Shown: piece by piece, positions 1-8,143 of the stretch
Position numbering within the stretch: the stretch's first letter is position 1
Layout of the letters: the number at the start of each line of letters is the position of its first letter
From: an uncultured Eubacterium sp.
GTDB taxonomy: Bacteria > Bacillota > Clostridia > Lachnospirales > Lachnospiraceae
NCBI GenBank assembly: GCA_900552795.1
Contig: USBB01000020.1
Span: 1 to 44,792 of the forward strand
Direction: 5' to 3'
DNA: 44,792 nt
Notes under the pieces: model-generated
Database searches by the model: none
What the model was told of the DNA's origin: nothing
Seen by the model: only the letters and a program-made list of their open reading frames with translations
Made by a program: the position numbers and the translations under genes

Positions 1-1517
1 TGTGCAGCGTTGTTTGCTTCGTTCTTAGCAGCGCCCTGTGACTTCATTGTCGGGAACAAAAGCACGTCCCTTATCGCTGCTGAATCTGTAAGAAGCATTA
101 CCATTCTGTCAATACCGAAACCGATTCCTCCGGTAGGCGGCATACCGTAAGCAAGGGCATTTAAGAAATCTTCATCAATGCTGTTTGCCTCCTCGTCACC
201 TGCCGCTTTTAAAGCTTCCTGAGCTTCAAATCTTGCACGCTGGTCAATCGGGTCATTAAGCTCTGAATAAGCATTTGCCATCTCGCGTCCCGTAATAAAC
301 AACTCAAAACGTTCTGTATATTCAGGCGCATCAGGCTTTCTTTTTGTAAGCGGTGAAATATCAACAGGGTGATCCATAACAAATGTAGGCTGAACAAGTT
401 TTTCTTCAACATATTCTTCAAAGAAAAGATTTAATATATCACCCTTCTTATGTCTTTCCTCAAATTCGATATTATGCTCTTTTGCAACAGCCTTAGCTTC
501 CTCATCACTCTTAATCTGTGTAAAGTCAACACCTGAATATTTCTTAACTGCATCAAGCATTGTTATTCTCTCAAATGGCTTTGAAAGGTCAATCTCAACA
601 TCACCGTACTTAATCACTGCTGTTCCGTTAACTTTCTCACATACAGTTCTGTACATATTTTCAGCTAAATCCATCATTCCATAGTAATCTGTGTATGCCT
701 GGTAGAGCTCCATAAGTGTAAATTCAGGATTATGTCTTGTATCCACACCCTCATTACGAAATACTCGCCCGATTTCGTAAACTCTTTCCATACCGCCTAC
801 TATAAGTCTTTTCAAGTATAATTCAAGAGAAATTCTTAAATTGATATCCTCATCAAGTGCATTGTAATGTGTTGTAAATGGTCTTGCAGCTGCACCTCCT
901 GCATTTGCCACAAGCATAGGTGTCTCAACTTCCATAAAACCCTGTGCATCAAGGAAATTTCTTATTTCCTTAATTATCTGTGAACGCTTAACAAAAGTAT
1001 CCTTTACTTCAGGATTTACAATGAGATCAACATATCTTTGCCTGTATCTCTGGTCTGTATCTTTAAGACCGTGATACTTTTCAGGCAGCACCTGAAGACT
1101 CTTCGTAAGAAGTGTTATTTCTGAAACGTGAATTGAAATTTCGCCTTTTTGAGTACGGAATACTTCACCCTTGACACCTACTATATCACCTATATCAAAT
1201 TTCTTAAATGCTGCATATGGCTCTTCACCGACAGCATCCCTTGCAACATAAAGCTGAATATTTCCTTTAAGGTCTGCCACATTACAAAATGATGCTTTTC
1301 CCATAACACGCTTAGCCATGAGTCTGCCGGCAACAGAAACAGATTTGCCATCATACTCATCAAAATTGTCTTTTATATCCGATGTATGCTCTGTAACATC
1401 ATATTTTGTTATCTGGAAAGGATCTTTTCCTGCTTCCTGTAATGTATTTAATTTATCCATACGGACCTTAATCTGCTCATTTACGTCCGGCATCTGTGTA
1501 TTCTTATTATCAGCCAA
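1..1517 (-). CDS. lysS: Lysyl-tRNA synthetase, class II (3' end outside window)
   Basis: Charges tRNA-Lys with lysine in the cytoplasm. The N-terminal part has an OB-fold anticodon-binding domain (roughly residues 55-160, including VAGRLMAKRVMGKASF and GDIVGVKGEVFRTQKGEIS). The class II catalytic core follows, with motif 2 (RNEGVDTRHNPEFT) and motif 3 (GIGFGIDRMVMLLT). The frame is open to the first base of the window, so the last few residues are missing. The start is a TTG (1517) preceded by AGAGGTGAAAGAAA at good spacing; no ATG fits as well. It lies about 100 bp downstream of greA on the same strand, and the gap carries a dispersed hairpin repeat. The identification is firm. Confidence 0.96.
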   Translation of the reverse strand, partial: MADNKNTQMPDVNEQIKVRMDKLNTLQEAGKDPFQITKYDVTEHTSDIKDNFDEYDGKSVSVAGRLMAKRVMGKASFCNVADLKGNIQLYVARDAVGEEPYAAFKKFDIGDIVGVKGEVFRTQKGEISIHVSEITLLTKSLQVLPEKYHGLKDTDQRYRQRYVDLIVNPEVKDTFVKRSQIIKEIRNFLDAQGFMEVETPMLVANAGGAAARPFTTHYNALDEDINLRISLELYLKRLIVGGMERVYEIGRVFRNEGVDTRHNPEFTLMELYQAYTDYYGMMDLAENMYRTVCEKVNGTAVIKYGDVEIDLSKPFERITMLDAVKKYSGVDFTQIKSDEEAKAVAKEHNIEFEERHKKGDILNLFFEEYVEEKLVQPTFVMDHPVDISPLTKRKPDAPEYTERFELFITGREMANAYSELNDPIDQRARFEAQEALKAAGDEEANSIDEDFLNALAYGMPPTGGIGFGIDRMVMLLTDSAAIRDVLLFPTMKSQGAAKNEANNAA

Positions 1518-1548
1518 TTTCTTTCACCTCTTAAATTTTCTGTAATGA

Positions 1549-1615
1549 TTAGGGTGTCAAAACACCATGATTATGATTACACAGATTGTTTCGTGCTTCG
1601 CACTCCCACAATCCT
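1549..1615. repeat. Dispersed hairpin repeat, copy A (greA-lysS gap)
   Basis: It contains a small palindrome, GGTGTCAAAACACC, followed by a 31-base unit at 1575-1605 that recurs at 9178-9208 with 28 of 31 identical bases. The unit folds as GATTGT-nnn-GTGC-TTC-GCAC-nnnn-ACAATC. There is no T-run, so it is not a typical terminator. It would lie in the leader or intercistronic RNA just before lysS. Confidence 0.6.
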
Positions 1616-1619
1616 ATAA

Positions 1620-2099
1620 TTAATCGTTGTTTACTGCAACAATTTTGTATTCTATAACACCTACAGGTGCCTCTATCTTAACCTTATCTCCTACCTTTTT
1701 GCCGATAAGCGCTGCTCCAAGCGGAGATTCATTTGAAATCTTATTATTAAGGCTGTCTGCTTCTGAAGAACCTACAATGATATACTCAATATCCTCATCA
1801 TATTCAATATCATGAAGCTTAACAACACTTTCCATCTTTACTGTATCTTTACTCTTATCGCCTGTATCCTGAATAATTTCTGCATTTTTCAAAATATTTT
1901 CAAGCTCTGTAATCTGTGTTTCAATATCACGCTGCTCATCTTTTGCAGCATCATATTCGGCATTTTCTGATAAATCGCCCTGTTCTCTGGCTTCTTTAAG
2001 CTTCTGAGCAACTTCCTTTCTTCTGACCACTTTAAGGTTTTCAAGTAATGCCACCCTTTCCTCATATCCTTTTTTTGTAAGAAACTGCTTCTCTTCCAT
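1620..2099 (-). CDS. greA: Transcription elongation factor GreA
   Basis: Binds the secondary channel of RNA polymerase and stimulates cleavage of backtracked transcripts. It is 159 residues, the normal family length. The N-terminal coiled coil carries the acidic tip GDLSENAEYDAAKDEQ, with D42 and E45 equivalent to the E. coli D41/E44 pair. The C-terminal FKBP-like domain includes SPLGAALIGKKVGDKVKI. The start is the ATG at 2099, 9 bases after GAAAGGTG; the upstream in-frame GTG at 2111 lies inside that ribosome site and is unlikely. A strong promoter lies upstream at 2227-2256. lysS follows on the same strand. Confidence 0.95.
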   Translation of the reverse strand: MEEKQFLTKKGYEERVALLENLKVVRRKEVAQKLKEAREQGDLSENAEYDAAKDEQRDIETQITELENILKNAEIIQDTGDKSKDTVKMESVVKLHDIEYDEDIEYIIVGSSEADSLNNKISNESPLGAALIGKKVGDKVKIEAPVGVIEYKIVAVNND

Positions 2100-2138
2100 C
2101 TCAAATAACACCTTTCACACATATATTTTTTGATTACA

Positions 2139-2195
2139 GTGTCACAAGGTCTGACTCCACCTTTGCCTGCGCAAGCATGAGCAGACATCTGACAC
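2139..2195. repeat. Three-tier hairpin element in the greA leader
   Basis: Inverted repeats nest here: GTGTCA (2139-2144) with TGACAC (2190-2195), GTCTG (2149-2153) with CAGAC (2182-2186), and an inner TTGC/GCAA hairpin at 2163-2174. It lies between the greA promoter and greA start, so it would be transcribed into the 5' leader. The 13-mer GAGCAGACATCTG (2179-2191) recurs exactly at 30720-30732 inside another hairpin. It could be a mobile palindromic repeat or a leader regulatory structure. Confidence 0.55.
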
Positions 2196-2226
2196 CTTAT
2201 TCTTACTAAGTAAAACCAGTCATAGT

Positions 2227-2256
2227 ATTATACACTAACTGTTTAGTCATTGTCAA
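2227..2256 (-). promoter_or_regulatory. Sigma-A promoter for greA-lysS
   Basis: Reading on the minus strand: TTGACA, 18 bp, TATAAT. Both hexamers are perfect. The -35 overlaps the stop codon of dusB (2253), so greA-lysS can be transcribed independently of the upstream dusB operon. Confidence 0.75.
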
Positions 2257-3209
2257 TCGCGCATTTTATTCACAAGCTCCTCAAGCTGTTCTATATGCTC
2301 CACATGATTTACTTCATTGCGAAGAACTGCCGCATGCTTCATTCCTGCAGTATACCATGCAAAATGCTTGCGCATCTCACGTATTCCCGTATACTCTCCC
2401 TTAGCCTCAATAAGCATACCTGCATGCCGCATTATCATGTCACAGACTTCATTTGCCGAAGGTTTTGTAAATTCAGTACCGTTTGTCATATAATCATTTA
2501 TCTGTTTAAATATCCACGGATTACCCTGCGCACCGCGTCCAATCATAACTGCATCGCATTTAGTCTGCTCAAACATCTTAACTGCGTCCTCGCCGCACAA
2601 AATATCACCGTTACCTATAACCGGAATACTTACAGCCTCTTTAACACGGCTTATTACATCCCAATCTGCATGTCCTGAATAATACTGCTGCCTCGTCCTG
2701 GCATGAACCGCAACAGCCGCTCCTCCTGATTCCTGTATCACATGAGCTATCTGAGGCGCATTTATGCTCGTCTCATCAAAACCTGCACGAATTTTAACAG
2801 TTACAGGCTTTTTGACCGCCTTTGCCATAGCCTCCACAATCTCACCGACAAGCTTGGGATTTTTTAACAGTGCCGAACCCTCTCCGTTATTTACAACTTT
2901 AGGAACGGGACAGCCCATATTAACATCTATAATATCAAATGGCCGTTCCTCTATTCTTTTTGCAATCTCGGACATAACCGCCGGTTCACTTCCAAATAGC
3001 TGGACAGCTATAGGATTTTCCTGCGGTGTAACTTTAAGCAGGGCCTCTGTATTTTTATTGTTATACATTATTGCCTTTGCACTTACCATTTCAGTATATA
3101 AAAGTCCGCAGCCCATTTCCTTGCACAGCAGTCTGAACGGTAAATCCGTAACTCCTGCCATCGGTGCCAGGACAACATTATTTTTAATCTCTACATTTCC
3201 AATAAACAT
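2253..3209 (-). CDS. dusB: tRNA-dihydrouridine synthase (DusB type)
   Basis: FMN enzyme that reduces specific uridines of tRNA to dihydrouridine. It is 318 residues with a TIM barrel followed by a helical tRNA-binding domain. Visible motifs are APMAGVTD (15-22, FMN binding), the catalytic cysteine C100 in NMGCPVPKV, IGNGDI, and GRGAQGNPW near the phosphate site. The start ATG overlaps the upstream stop as TAATG, indicating translational coupling to the preceding small gene. The DusB subtype is inferred from the typical Firmicutes family and was not tested against DusA/DusC. Confidence 0.93.
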   Translation of the reverse strand: MFIGNVEIKNNVVLAPMAGVTDLPFRLLCKEMGCGLLYTEMVSAKAIMYNNKNTEALLKVTPQENPIAVQLFGSEPAVMSEIAKRIEERPFDIIDVNMGCPVPKVVNNGEGSALLKNPKLVGEIVEAMAKAVKKPVTVKIRAGFDETSINAPQIAHVIQESGGAAVAVHARTRQQYYSGHADWDVISRVKEAVSIPVIGNGDILCGEDAVKMFEQTKCDAVMIGRGAQGNPWIFKQINDYMTNGTEFTKPSANEVCDMIMRHAGMLIEAKGEYTGIREMRKHFAWYTAGMKHAAVLRNEVNHVEHIEQLEELVNKMRD

Positions 3210-3538
3210 TACGCTTCCCCGCCTAAAAAGAAAACTTTATAAAACATTTCAAGCGACTCCAAAAGCTCTATTTTTTCATATCTTAATTTCTTTATAAGCA
3301 TACCGGCCGCAATATCATCATAAAGCAAATCGCCCTCATCAGCCTCAGTTTTAAATAAAAGATTTCCTTCTTCATCGTACTCTAATGTAAGAATTCCTCC
3401 TGCTTCCTCCGTAAAAAGCACACACATTATTTTAAGCTCATTTTTTATATCATCCGGAAGCTTTGAAAATTCTTCATTTAAATAGAATTTCTTTTCATAT
3501 GCACTCGCCGCACACAAAACCACATTTTCATCAAACAT
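3209..3538 (-). CDS. Uncharacterised small protein between birA and dusB
   Basis: About 109 residues, with no signal peptide or membrane segment. It is acidic, with a conserved-looking core (ENVVLCAASAYEKKFYLN, IKNELKIMCVLFTEEAGGI). It resembles a family of unknown function that I associate with Lachnospiraceae (DUF6145-like); I could not verify this by search. The chosen ATG (3538) overlaps the birA stop by 8 bases and has AGAGGA 10 bases upstream. An alternative ATG at 3595 with AAAGGA would add 19 residues but overlap birA by 65 bases. Its stop overlaps the dusB start. The birA-small gene-dusB arrangement points to co-translation; the function is unknown. Confidence 0.8.
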   Translation of the reverse strand: MFDENVVLCAASAYEKKFYLNEEFSKLPDDIKNELKIMCVLFTEEAGGILTLEYDEEGNLLFKTEADEGDLLYDDIAAGMLIKKLRYEKIELLESLEMFYKVFFLGGEA

Positions 3539-4328
3539 AACTGTATAATCCTCTAACCGATACTTCTCCTGCCACAACACTGACTGTTTTGCCATTTGTG
3601 TCCTTTACAAGAAGTCGTCCTTCCTCATCTATTCCAAGCGCAGTTGCCTGCATAACATTTTCCGAAGTGCCATACACTTTAACTTCTTTTCCGGCATTTA
3701 TAAGCTTTGAATTATATTCATCTATAAACTTATTAAGATTTTTAGTTTCCATAAATATTTTAAAATATCTCGTAAACTCATGTATAATCTCTGCAATTAT
3801 CTCTGCCTTATCAAATTTTTGTCCCGTTTCGCAAAAAAGCGACGTAGCCTTATCGCTTATCTCATCGTCAAAATGAGTTGTATTAACATTTATTCCTATT
3901 CCTATTACAACAAATAAAATATTCCTGTCATTTGCCTGCATTTCTGTCAATATTCCGCAGACCTTTTTACCCGAAATCACTATATCGTTAGGCCATTTTA
4001 TAAAGCTGTCAATACCTGTACAGTTTTTAATTGCAGCACTCACCGCAAGCGCTGTGACAAGTGTAAGCATTGATGCCTTATCAGCCTCAAGCTGAGGTCT
4101 TATAAGAAGTGACATCCATATACCGTCATCTGCATTTGAAACCCAGTTCCTTCCTCTGCTGCCTTTTCCTGCTGTCTGACATCCGGCAACATACAACACA
4201 TTTCCCGGCGTACCGCTCTTTGCTGCAGCCTTTGCCTGATTATTGGTAGAGTCTGTCTCATCAAAATATATGACACTTTCAATAATATCATTCTTATTAA
4301 GTTTCTTGTTTATATCCGCCTGATTCAT
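3531..4328 (-). CDS. birA: Biotin--protein ligase, monofunctional
   Basis: Activates biotin as biotinyl-AMP and attaches it to the lysine of biotin carboxyl carrier proteins. The 265 residues hold the BPL/LplA catalytic domain with GKGSRGRNW (54-62, biotinyl-AMP loop), KWPNDI (111-116) and GKKVCGILTEM (120-130), then a small C-terminal SH3-like domain ending VVAGEVSVRGLY. The N-terminal winged-helix repressor domain of E. coli BirA is absent, so it is probably not a biotin repressor. It heads a three-gene coupled unit with the small protein and dusB. Confidence 0.94.
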   Translation of the reverse strand: MNQADINKKLNKNDIIESVIYFDETDSTNNQAKAAAKSGTPGNVLYVAGCQTAGKGSRGRNWVSNADDGIWMSLLIRPQLEADKASMLTLVTALAVSAAIKNCTGIDSFIKWPNDIVISGKKVCGILTEMQANDRNILFVVIGIGINVNTTHFDDEISDKATSLFCETGQKFDKAEIIAEIIHEFTRYFKIFMETKNLNKFIDEYNSKLINAGKEVKVYGTSENVMQATALGIDEEGRLLVKDTNGKTVSVVAGEVSVRGLYSYV

Positions 4329-4449
4329 ACAAATATACCAATCCTCATTTCTGAGCGACTTGTCGCGAAGAGGCGACGCAAATATTTTTCATAATATCTT
4401 TATTTTATCGCTTTATCACATGGCAAAAAAATCCAAAATCATTATAGTT

Positions 4450-4734
4450 TTACAATACTGCCATAAGACATAAAAGTGCCATAACAAGCATTACAAGCGC
4501 AACGCCCGCAAGCACTCCGCCTCTTACCTTCTGCTTGTCTATAAAAAGCTTCGCTGCACCAAAAGCATTCTGCAGTGTCCCTGCAAAAAATATAATCGGA
4601 AATATTATACCGCTTTTCTCACGCATAAACATTATAAATACAAACATTATAACTATTGCAAATGTAAGCACAATATTTGCGTAATCTATAAACATTTTAG
4701 TTTTTCTGTACGCACCGCTTGTCGTATAATACAT
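4450..4734 (-). CDS. Small three-helix membrane protein
   Basis: 94 residues with three hydrophobic segments (about 20-37, 43-62 and 71-93) and a short positively charged linker KLFIDKQKVRGG. I do not recognise a characterised family. It starts at an ATG with AAAGGAGACGTTT upstream and begins only 11 bases after the argF stop, so it is probably the last gene of the argF operon. There are no catalytic motifs, and a role in arginine metabolism is not implied by the sequence itself. Confidence 0.75.
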   Translation of the reverse strand: MYYTTSGAYRKTKMFIDYANIVLTFAIVIMFVFIMFMREKSGIIFPIIFFAGTLQNAFGAAKLFIDKQKVRGGVLAGVALVMLVMALLCLMAVL

Positions 4735-4745
4735 AAACGTCTCCT

Positions 4746-5741
4746 TTATTTATACGCTCCCAATGTTGCAGCCATAACAGCCTTTATTGTGTGCATTCTG
4801 TTTTCTGCCTCATCAAATACTACTGACTGCGCTGACTCAAATACTTCATCAGTAACTTCCATCTCATCAATACCAAACTTATCATGAATCTGAGCACCGA
4901 TTTTAGTTTTTAAATCGTGGAATGCAGGAAGACAGTGCATAAATATAGCATTATCTGCTGCATTGTCCATAACAGCCTTATTAATCTGATATGGCTTTAA
5001 TGCTGCAATTCTCTCATTCCAAACCTCATCAGGCTCTCCCATTGATACCCACACATCTGTATATAAAACATTTGCATCTTTAGTCGCCTCTTTTACATCT
5101 TCTGATAATGTTACAGAACCGCCGCTCTCTTTTGCCCATTCACGACACTGTGAAACAAGCTCCTCGCATGGAAAATATTCCTTTGCAGTACATGCCGTAA
5201 AATGCAGACCAAGCTTTGCGCAAGCTATCATAAGGGAATTTCCCATATTATATCTTGCATCTCCCATGTATACAAACTTAATCCCCTTAAGTGTACCGAA
5301 CTTTTCACGTATTGTAAGCATATCGGCAAGCATTTGTGTAGGATGATACTCATTTGTAAGTCCGTTCCATACCGGAACATCTGAATATTTTGCCAGATCT
5401 TCAACTATTGACTGCTCAAAGCCTCTGTACTCTATACCTTCAAACATTCTTGACAGAACTCTCGCAGTATCCGCAATACTTTCTTTCTTTCCTATCTGAG
5501 AACTCTGCGGATCAAGATATGTAACTCCCATACCAAGATCATGTGCTGCAACCTCAAATGAACATCTTGTTCTTGTGCTTGTCTTTTCAAATATCAAAGC
5601 AACATTTTTTCCTGCAAGAAGCTGCTTAACAATTCCGTTCTTTTTATCTTCCTTAAGCTTAGCAGCTAAATCAAGTAAAAACTCTATTTCCTGTGGTGTA
5701 AAATCCTTTAAAGTTAAAAAATCGCGACCTGTTAAATCCAT
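4746..5741 (-). CDS. argF: Ornithine carbamoyltransferase
   Basis: Makes citrulline from ornithine and carbamoyl phosphate in arginine synthesis. It is 331 residues, the usual length. Motifs are STRTR (55-59, carbamoyl phosphate), HPTQ (133-136), DVWVSMGEP (ornithine-binding SMG loop) and HCLPAFHD. The ATG at 5741 was chosen because GGAGGATATGCAA precedes it with optimal spacing and it gives the typical start MDLTGRDFLTLKDF. The ATG at 5762 lies upstream of that ribosome site. A TATAAT -10 hexamer (5783-5788) lies just upstream without a good -35. carB, which makes the carbamoyl phosphate, is elsewhere in the window. Confidence 0.95.
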   Translation of the reverse strand: MDLTGRDFLTLKDFTPQEIEFLLDLAAKLKEDKKNGIVKQLLAGKNVALIFEKTSTRTRCSFEVAAHDLGMGVTYLDPQSSQIGKKESIADTARVLSRMFEGIEYRGFEQSIVEDLAKYSDVPVWNGLTNEYHPTQMLADMLTIREKFGTLKGIKFVYMGDARYNMGNSLMIACAKLGLHFTACTAKEYFPCEELVSQCREWAKESGGSVTLSEDVKEATKDANVLYTDVWVSMGEPDEVWNERIAALKPYQINKAVMDNAADNAIFMHCLPAFHDLKTKIGAQIHDKFGIDEMEVTDEVFESAQSVVFDEAENRMHTIKAVMAATLGAYK

Positions 5742-5782
5742 TTGCATATCCTCCACATTCATAATAAAAATCGTTTTACATA

Positions 5783-5788
5783 ATTATA
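5783..5788 (-). promoter_or_regulatory. Probable -10 element of the argF promoter
   Basis: TATAAT on the minus strand about 40 bases before the argF start. No clear TTGACA-like hexamer is present at 16-18 bp, so an activator or a weak promoter is possible. I did not find a convincing ARG box. Confidence 0.35.
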
Positions 5789-5860
5789 AACGCATTAACT
5801 TAAAAAACGTTTATCAAGAATAATTTCTATTCTATCGCAAATAAATGATTAATACAAGCA

Positions 5861-5898
5861 AAAAATCGCCTCGGATATGAGATAATTTCATATCCGAG
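5861..5898 (-). terminator. Rho-independent terminator of the SleB-like gene
   Basis: Perfect 11-bp stem CTCGGATATGA (5870-5880) / TCATATCCGAG (5888-5898) with a 7-base loop. On the minus strand it is followed by GCGATTTTTT. It lies just after the stop of the hydrolase gene and separates it from argF. Confidence 0.85.
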
Positions 5899-5910
5899 AC
5901 GGTCTAAAAT

Positions 5911-7074
5911 TTAATAAAAACAATGATTTCCTATAATTATATAACTTGCATATGCAGAATAATTTGCATGTGACAAAGCTCTGAACGAAAGATAACCCGG
6001 TACATTGTTATTGCCTGACAAAGCGTCCATAGCAGCCTTTATACATTCCGTACCCGGCCCCTTATCAAGTCTTGCCTGAAACTTTGCACTCGGTCCGCCG
6101 GCACCGTCAGACACACCTGAAAACTGCGACTTCTGATAAATAACACCTTTTATTGTGTTTGGGTATTTACTGCTTCTTACTCTGTTAAGCACCACATTTG
6201 CTACCGCAAGCTTCCCCTCATAGCTCTGATTTCCGGCTTCCCAATTAACTACCGTTGCAATAAGCCATATCTCTTCCTCTGTCGCTGACATTGTAGGACT
6301 ATATTCTATATCAGCCTTTGATATGCCTGCCGAAATCTTAGCTGCTTTCGCTGCTGCCTCCTGCTCTGCTTTTCTTCTTCTCTCTTCCTCTGCAGCTTTT
6401 CTTGCAGCCTCCTTAGCCTCAGCCTCCTCGTTTGTGTAAGCGTTATCCAATCCGTAGCTTACACTTACATTCTCTGCAAGAATATATACCTTCTCACCTT
6501 CAAGCTCAAAAGCGATATATCCTGCTTTCTTTGCTGATGCACCAAACTGCTGATCCTTACTTACTTCTCCAGCTACCAAATCCGACCCCACAGCATCATA
6601 GACATTGGCCTTGTCGGCAGTAACTGTTAAAATAACATCTTCATCTTCATTTAAAATTGCTGCTTCCTCGCCAAAGCAAAGAGCACTTGTCTGCACATAG
6701 CCTGTAAGATTTCCTGATGAAATTTTTGTCCATTCATCTGTTGTCTCAATCACTTGTGCAATTCCGTTGCTGTAAATTCTTCCTAAAACCTCGGAAGCCT
6801 CATCTGCACCGGTGTAAACATCTATATATGGGTCGACAACTGCTATTGCCATTCCTTCATACATATCTGTTTCATTTGCTTCTTCATAACCTCTTGCAAC
6901 TATGTCCGACACATTTTCTGTGTAGGACGCCTGTTTAAGTTCTGTTTCAATAGTTGTACTTTGCTGCTGCTCATAGGTAGTTTTTGCATCAACAACTTCC
7001 GGGATAATCGGCATAAGCAAACATACCATAGCTATCCCTGCGTTGACAGACGCTTTGCTACTTCTAAGTTTCAT
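5911..7074 (-). CDS. Secreted SH3-domain cell wall hydrolase, SleB/CwlJ type
   Basis: 387 residues. The signal peptide is residues 1-30 (hydrophobic AGIAMVCLLMPIIPEV, likely cleaved after VDA). Two bacterial SH3-like domains follow (about 72-135 and 145-205), then an Ala/Glu/Lys/Arg-rich helical linker, then a C-terminal Hydrolase_2 domain with the candidate catalytic Glu in VVNWEAGNQS. SleB-type enzymes cleave peptidoglycan. The SH3 domains probably anchor it to the wall, so a vegetative wall-remodelling role is as likely as spore germination. The ATG at 7074 has AAAGGG 8 bases upstream. The promoter and a WalR-like box upstream suggest WalRK control. Confidence 0.88.
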   Translation of the reverse strand: MKLRSSKASVNAGIAMVCLLMPIIPEVVDAKTTYEQQQSTTIETELKQASYTENVSDIVARGYEEANETDMYEGMAIAVVDPYIDVYTGADEASEVLGRIYSNGIAQVIETTDEWTKISSGNLTGYVQTSALCFGEEAAILNEDEDVILTVTADKANVYDAVGSDLVAGEVSKDQQFGASAKKAGYIAFELEGEKVYILAENVSVSYGLDNAYTNEEAEAKEAARKAAEEERRRKAEQEAAAKAAKISAGISKADIEYSPTMSATEEEIWLIATVVNWEAGNQSYEGKLAVANVVLNRVRSSKYPNTIKGVIYQKSQFSGVSDGAGGPSAKFQARLDKGPGTECIKAAMDALSGNNNVPGYLSFRALSHANYSAYASYIIIGNHCFY

Positions 7075-7114
7075 AAAGTTTTCCCTTTCCGGCAATGTTA
7101 ATGCCTTGCAAAAT

Positions 7115-7131
7115 GTTACAGAATTGTTACA
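7115..7131 (-). promoter_or_regulatory. WalR (YycF)-like box before the cell wall hydrolase
   Basis: On the minus strand: TGTAAC-AATTC-TGTAAC, an exact match to the published Firmicutes WalR consensus TGTWAH-N5-TGTWAH. It sits between the -10 element and the start codon. A second degenerate copy, TGTAAC-TTTGC-TACAAT, overlaps the -10 (7147-7163). Confidence 0.6.
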
Positions 7132-7146
7132 TTTTGTTGCGAAAGT

Positions 7147-7175
7147 ATTGTAGCAAAGTTACACTTATTTGTCAA
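7147..7175 (-). promoter_or_regulatory. Sigma-A promoter of the SleB-like gene
   Basis: Reading on the minus strand: TTGACA, 17 bp, TACAAT. The transcript would have a leader of about 65 bases containing the WalR-like box. Confidence 0.8.
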
Positions 7176-7242
7176 ATTTGTTTCAAAACCGCATAAACAG
7201 TGGCTTTGAGCAGCATTTTTATAAAAGTTAATAATTTTTTTA

Positions 7243-8022
7243 TTATTTTCTCTGTCTTACCGCCTCATATGTGAGTATAGTGCAGGCAATAGCGGCATTC
7301 AGCGATTCTACACTTCCTTTCATCGGAATTTTTATCAATGTATCCGCTGTCTGGGCAGCCATATCTGTAAGGCCATTTCCCTCATTTCCGATAAGAAATG
7401 CAGCAGGCTTTGTATAATCTGCTTCTGTGTAATCGCACTTTCCCTTAAGATGCGCTGCGTAAACTTTAACACCATTTTCCTTAAGCTTTCTTATCTCATC
7501 TGCAAAATCATCTGCGTATACAAAAGGCATCCTGTAAATTGAGCCCATAGTTGAGCGTATCGTCTTAGGATTATAGATATCTACGGCATTTGAACTTATC
7601 ACAAAGCCTGTGACTCCGGCACCTTCACCCATTCTCACTATAGTTCCGAGGTTCCCCGGATCCTGCAGATTTTCAATCCCGATTATAAGGGCATTTTCGC
7701 CATAAATATCATCAATACCGTATTTGCGCATTTTCACAAGTGCCATAATGCCTTGCGGAGTCTGTGTATCCGACATATGCAAAAATATGTGGTCAGAAAC
7801 AACCTCGACCTGTCCGTCATTAAGCTTTAAACCATCAATATATTCTTTATTACTCTTTAAAAATGTCTCGGAAGCATACACCTTTACAATCCTGTCTTTA
7901 GGAGCCTCCTCAACCATTTTTATACCTTCTACAACAAATTCCTGAAATTCTTTTCTCGCCTTTGATTTCTTCTGAATAAGCAACACGTGCTTAACCTGTC
8001 CGCTACTTGTACTTGTTATCAT
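7243..8022 (-). CDS. SpoU/TrmH-family RNA 2'-O-methyltransferase
   Basis: SAM-dependent ribose methyltransferase acting on rRNA or tRNA. The 259 residues include an N-terminal L30e-like substrate-binding domain (about 1-95, with FVVEGIKMVEEA). The trefoil-knot SPOUT domain carries motif 1 ENLQDPGNLGTIVR (117-130), motif 2 LIGNEGNGLTD (210-220) and motif 3 IPMKGSVESLNAAIAC (232-247). The exact target nucleotide cannot be read from sequence; RlmB-like or TsnR-like activity are options. It stands between two terminators and is probably transcribed alone. Confidence 0.93.
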   Translation of the reverse strand: MITSTSSGQVKHVLLIQKKSKARKEFQEFVVEGIKMVEEAPKDRIVKVYASETFLKSNKEYIDGLKLNDGQVEVVSDHIFLHMSDTQTPQGIMALVKMRKYGIDDIYGENALIIGIENLQDPGNLGTIVRMGEGAGVTGFVISSNAVDIYNPKTIRSTMGSIYRMPFVYADDFADEIRKLKENGVKVYAAHLKGKCDYTEADYTKPAAFLIGNEGNGLTDMAAQTADTLIKIPMKGSVESLNAAIACTILTYEAVRQRK

Positions 8023-8100
8023 ATTTATGTTTAATTCCTTTCATGATTTACGGGAGCAGAAGCCCCGGCTTTATAATAAATATCTCCCTATTATTAAAAT

Positions 8101-8134
8101 GGGCAGCGTCAATCAATATCCACTGACGCTGCCC
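8101..8134 (-). terminator. Terminator of pfkA
   Basis: Perfect 11-bp GC-rich stem GGGCAGCGTCA (8101-8111) / TGACGCTGCCC (8124-8134) with a 12-base loop. On the minus strand it is followed by ATTTTAATAATA. It lies 10 bases after the pfkA stop. Confidence 0.85.
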
Positions 8135-8143
8135 GTTCACTTC

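Noticed and set aside
1518..1619. T-box riboswitch ahead of lysS
   Set aside because: The gap is about 100 bases, holds a repeat found elsewhere, and has no T-box or terminator with T-run.
1889..2188. A second coding frame across the greA leader
   Set aside because: It is a frame-shifted shadow of greA with no ribosome site and an unlikely amino acid composition.
3538..3595. Longer start for the small gene between birA and dusB
   Set aside because: It has a possible ribosome site but would overlap birA by 65 bases; the 3538 start gives an 8-base overlap typical of coupling. Not excluded.
4360..4395. Terminator at the GCGAC/GTCGC palindrome upstream of birA
   Set aside because: The stem is short and has no T-run. 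It may just be a small palindrome in the birA leader.
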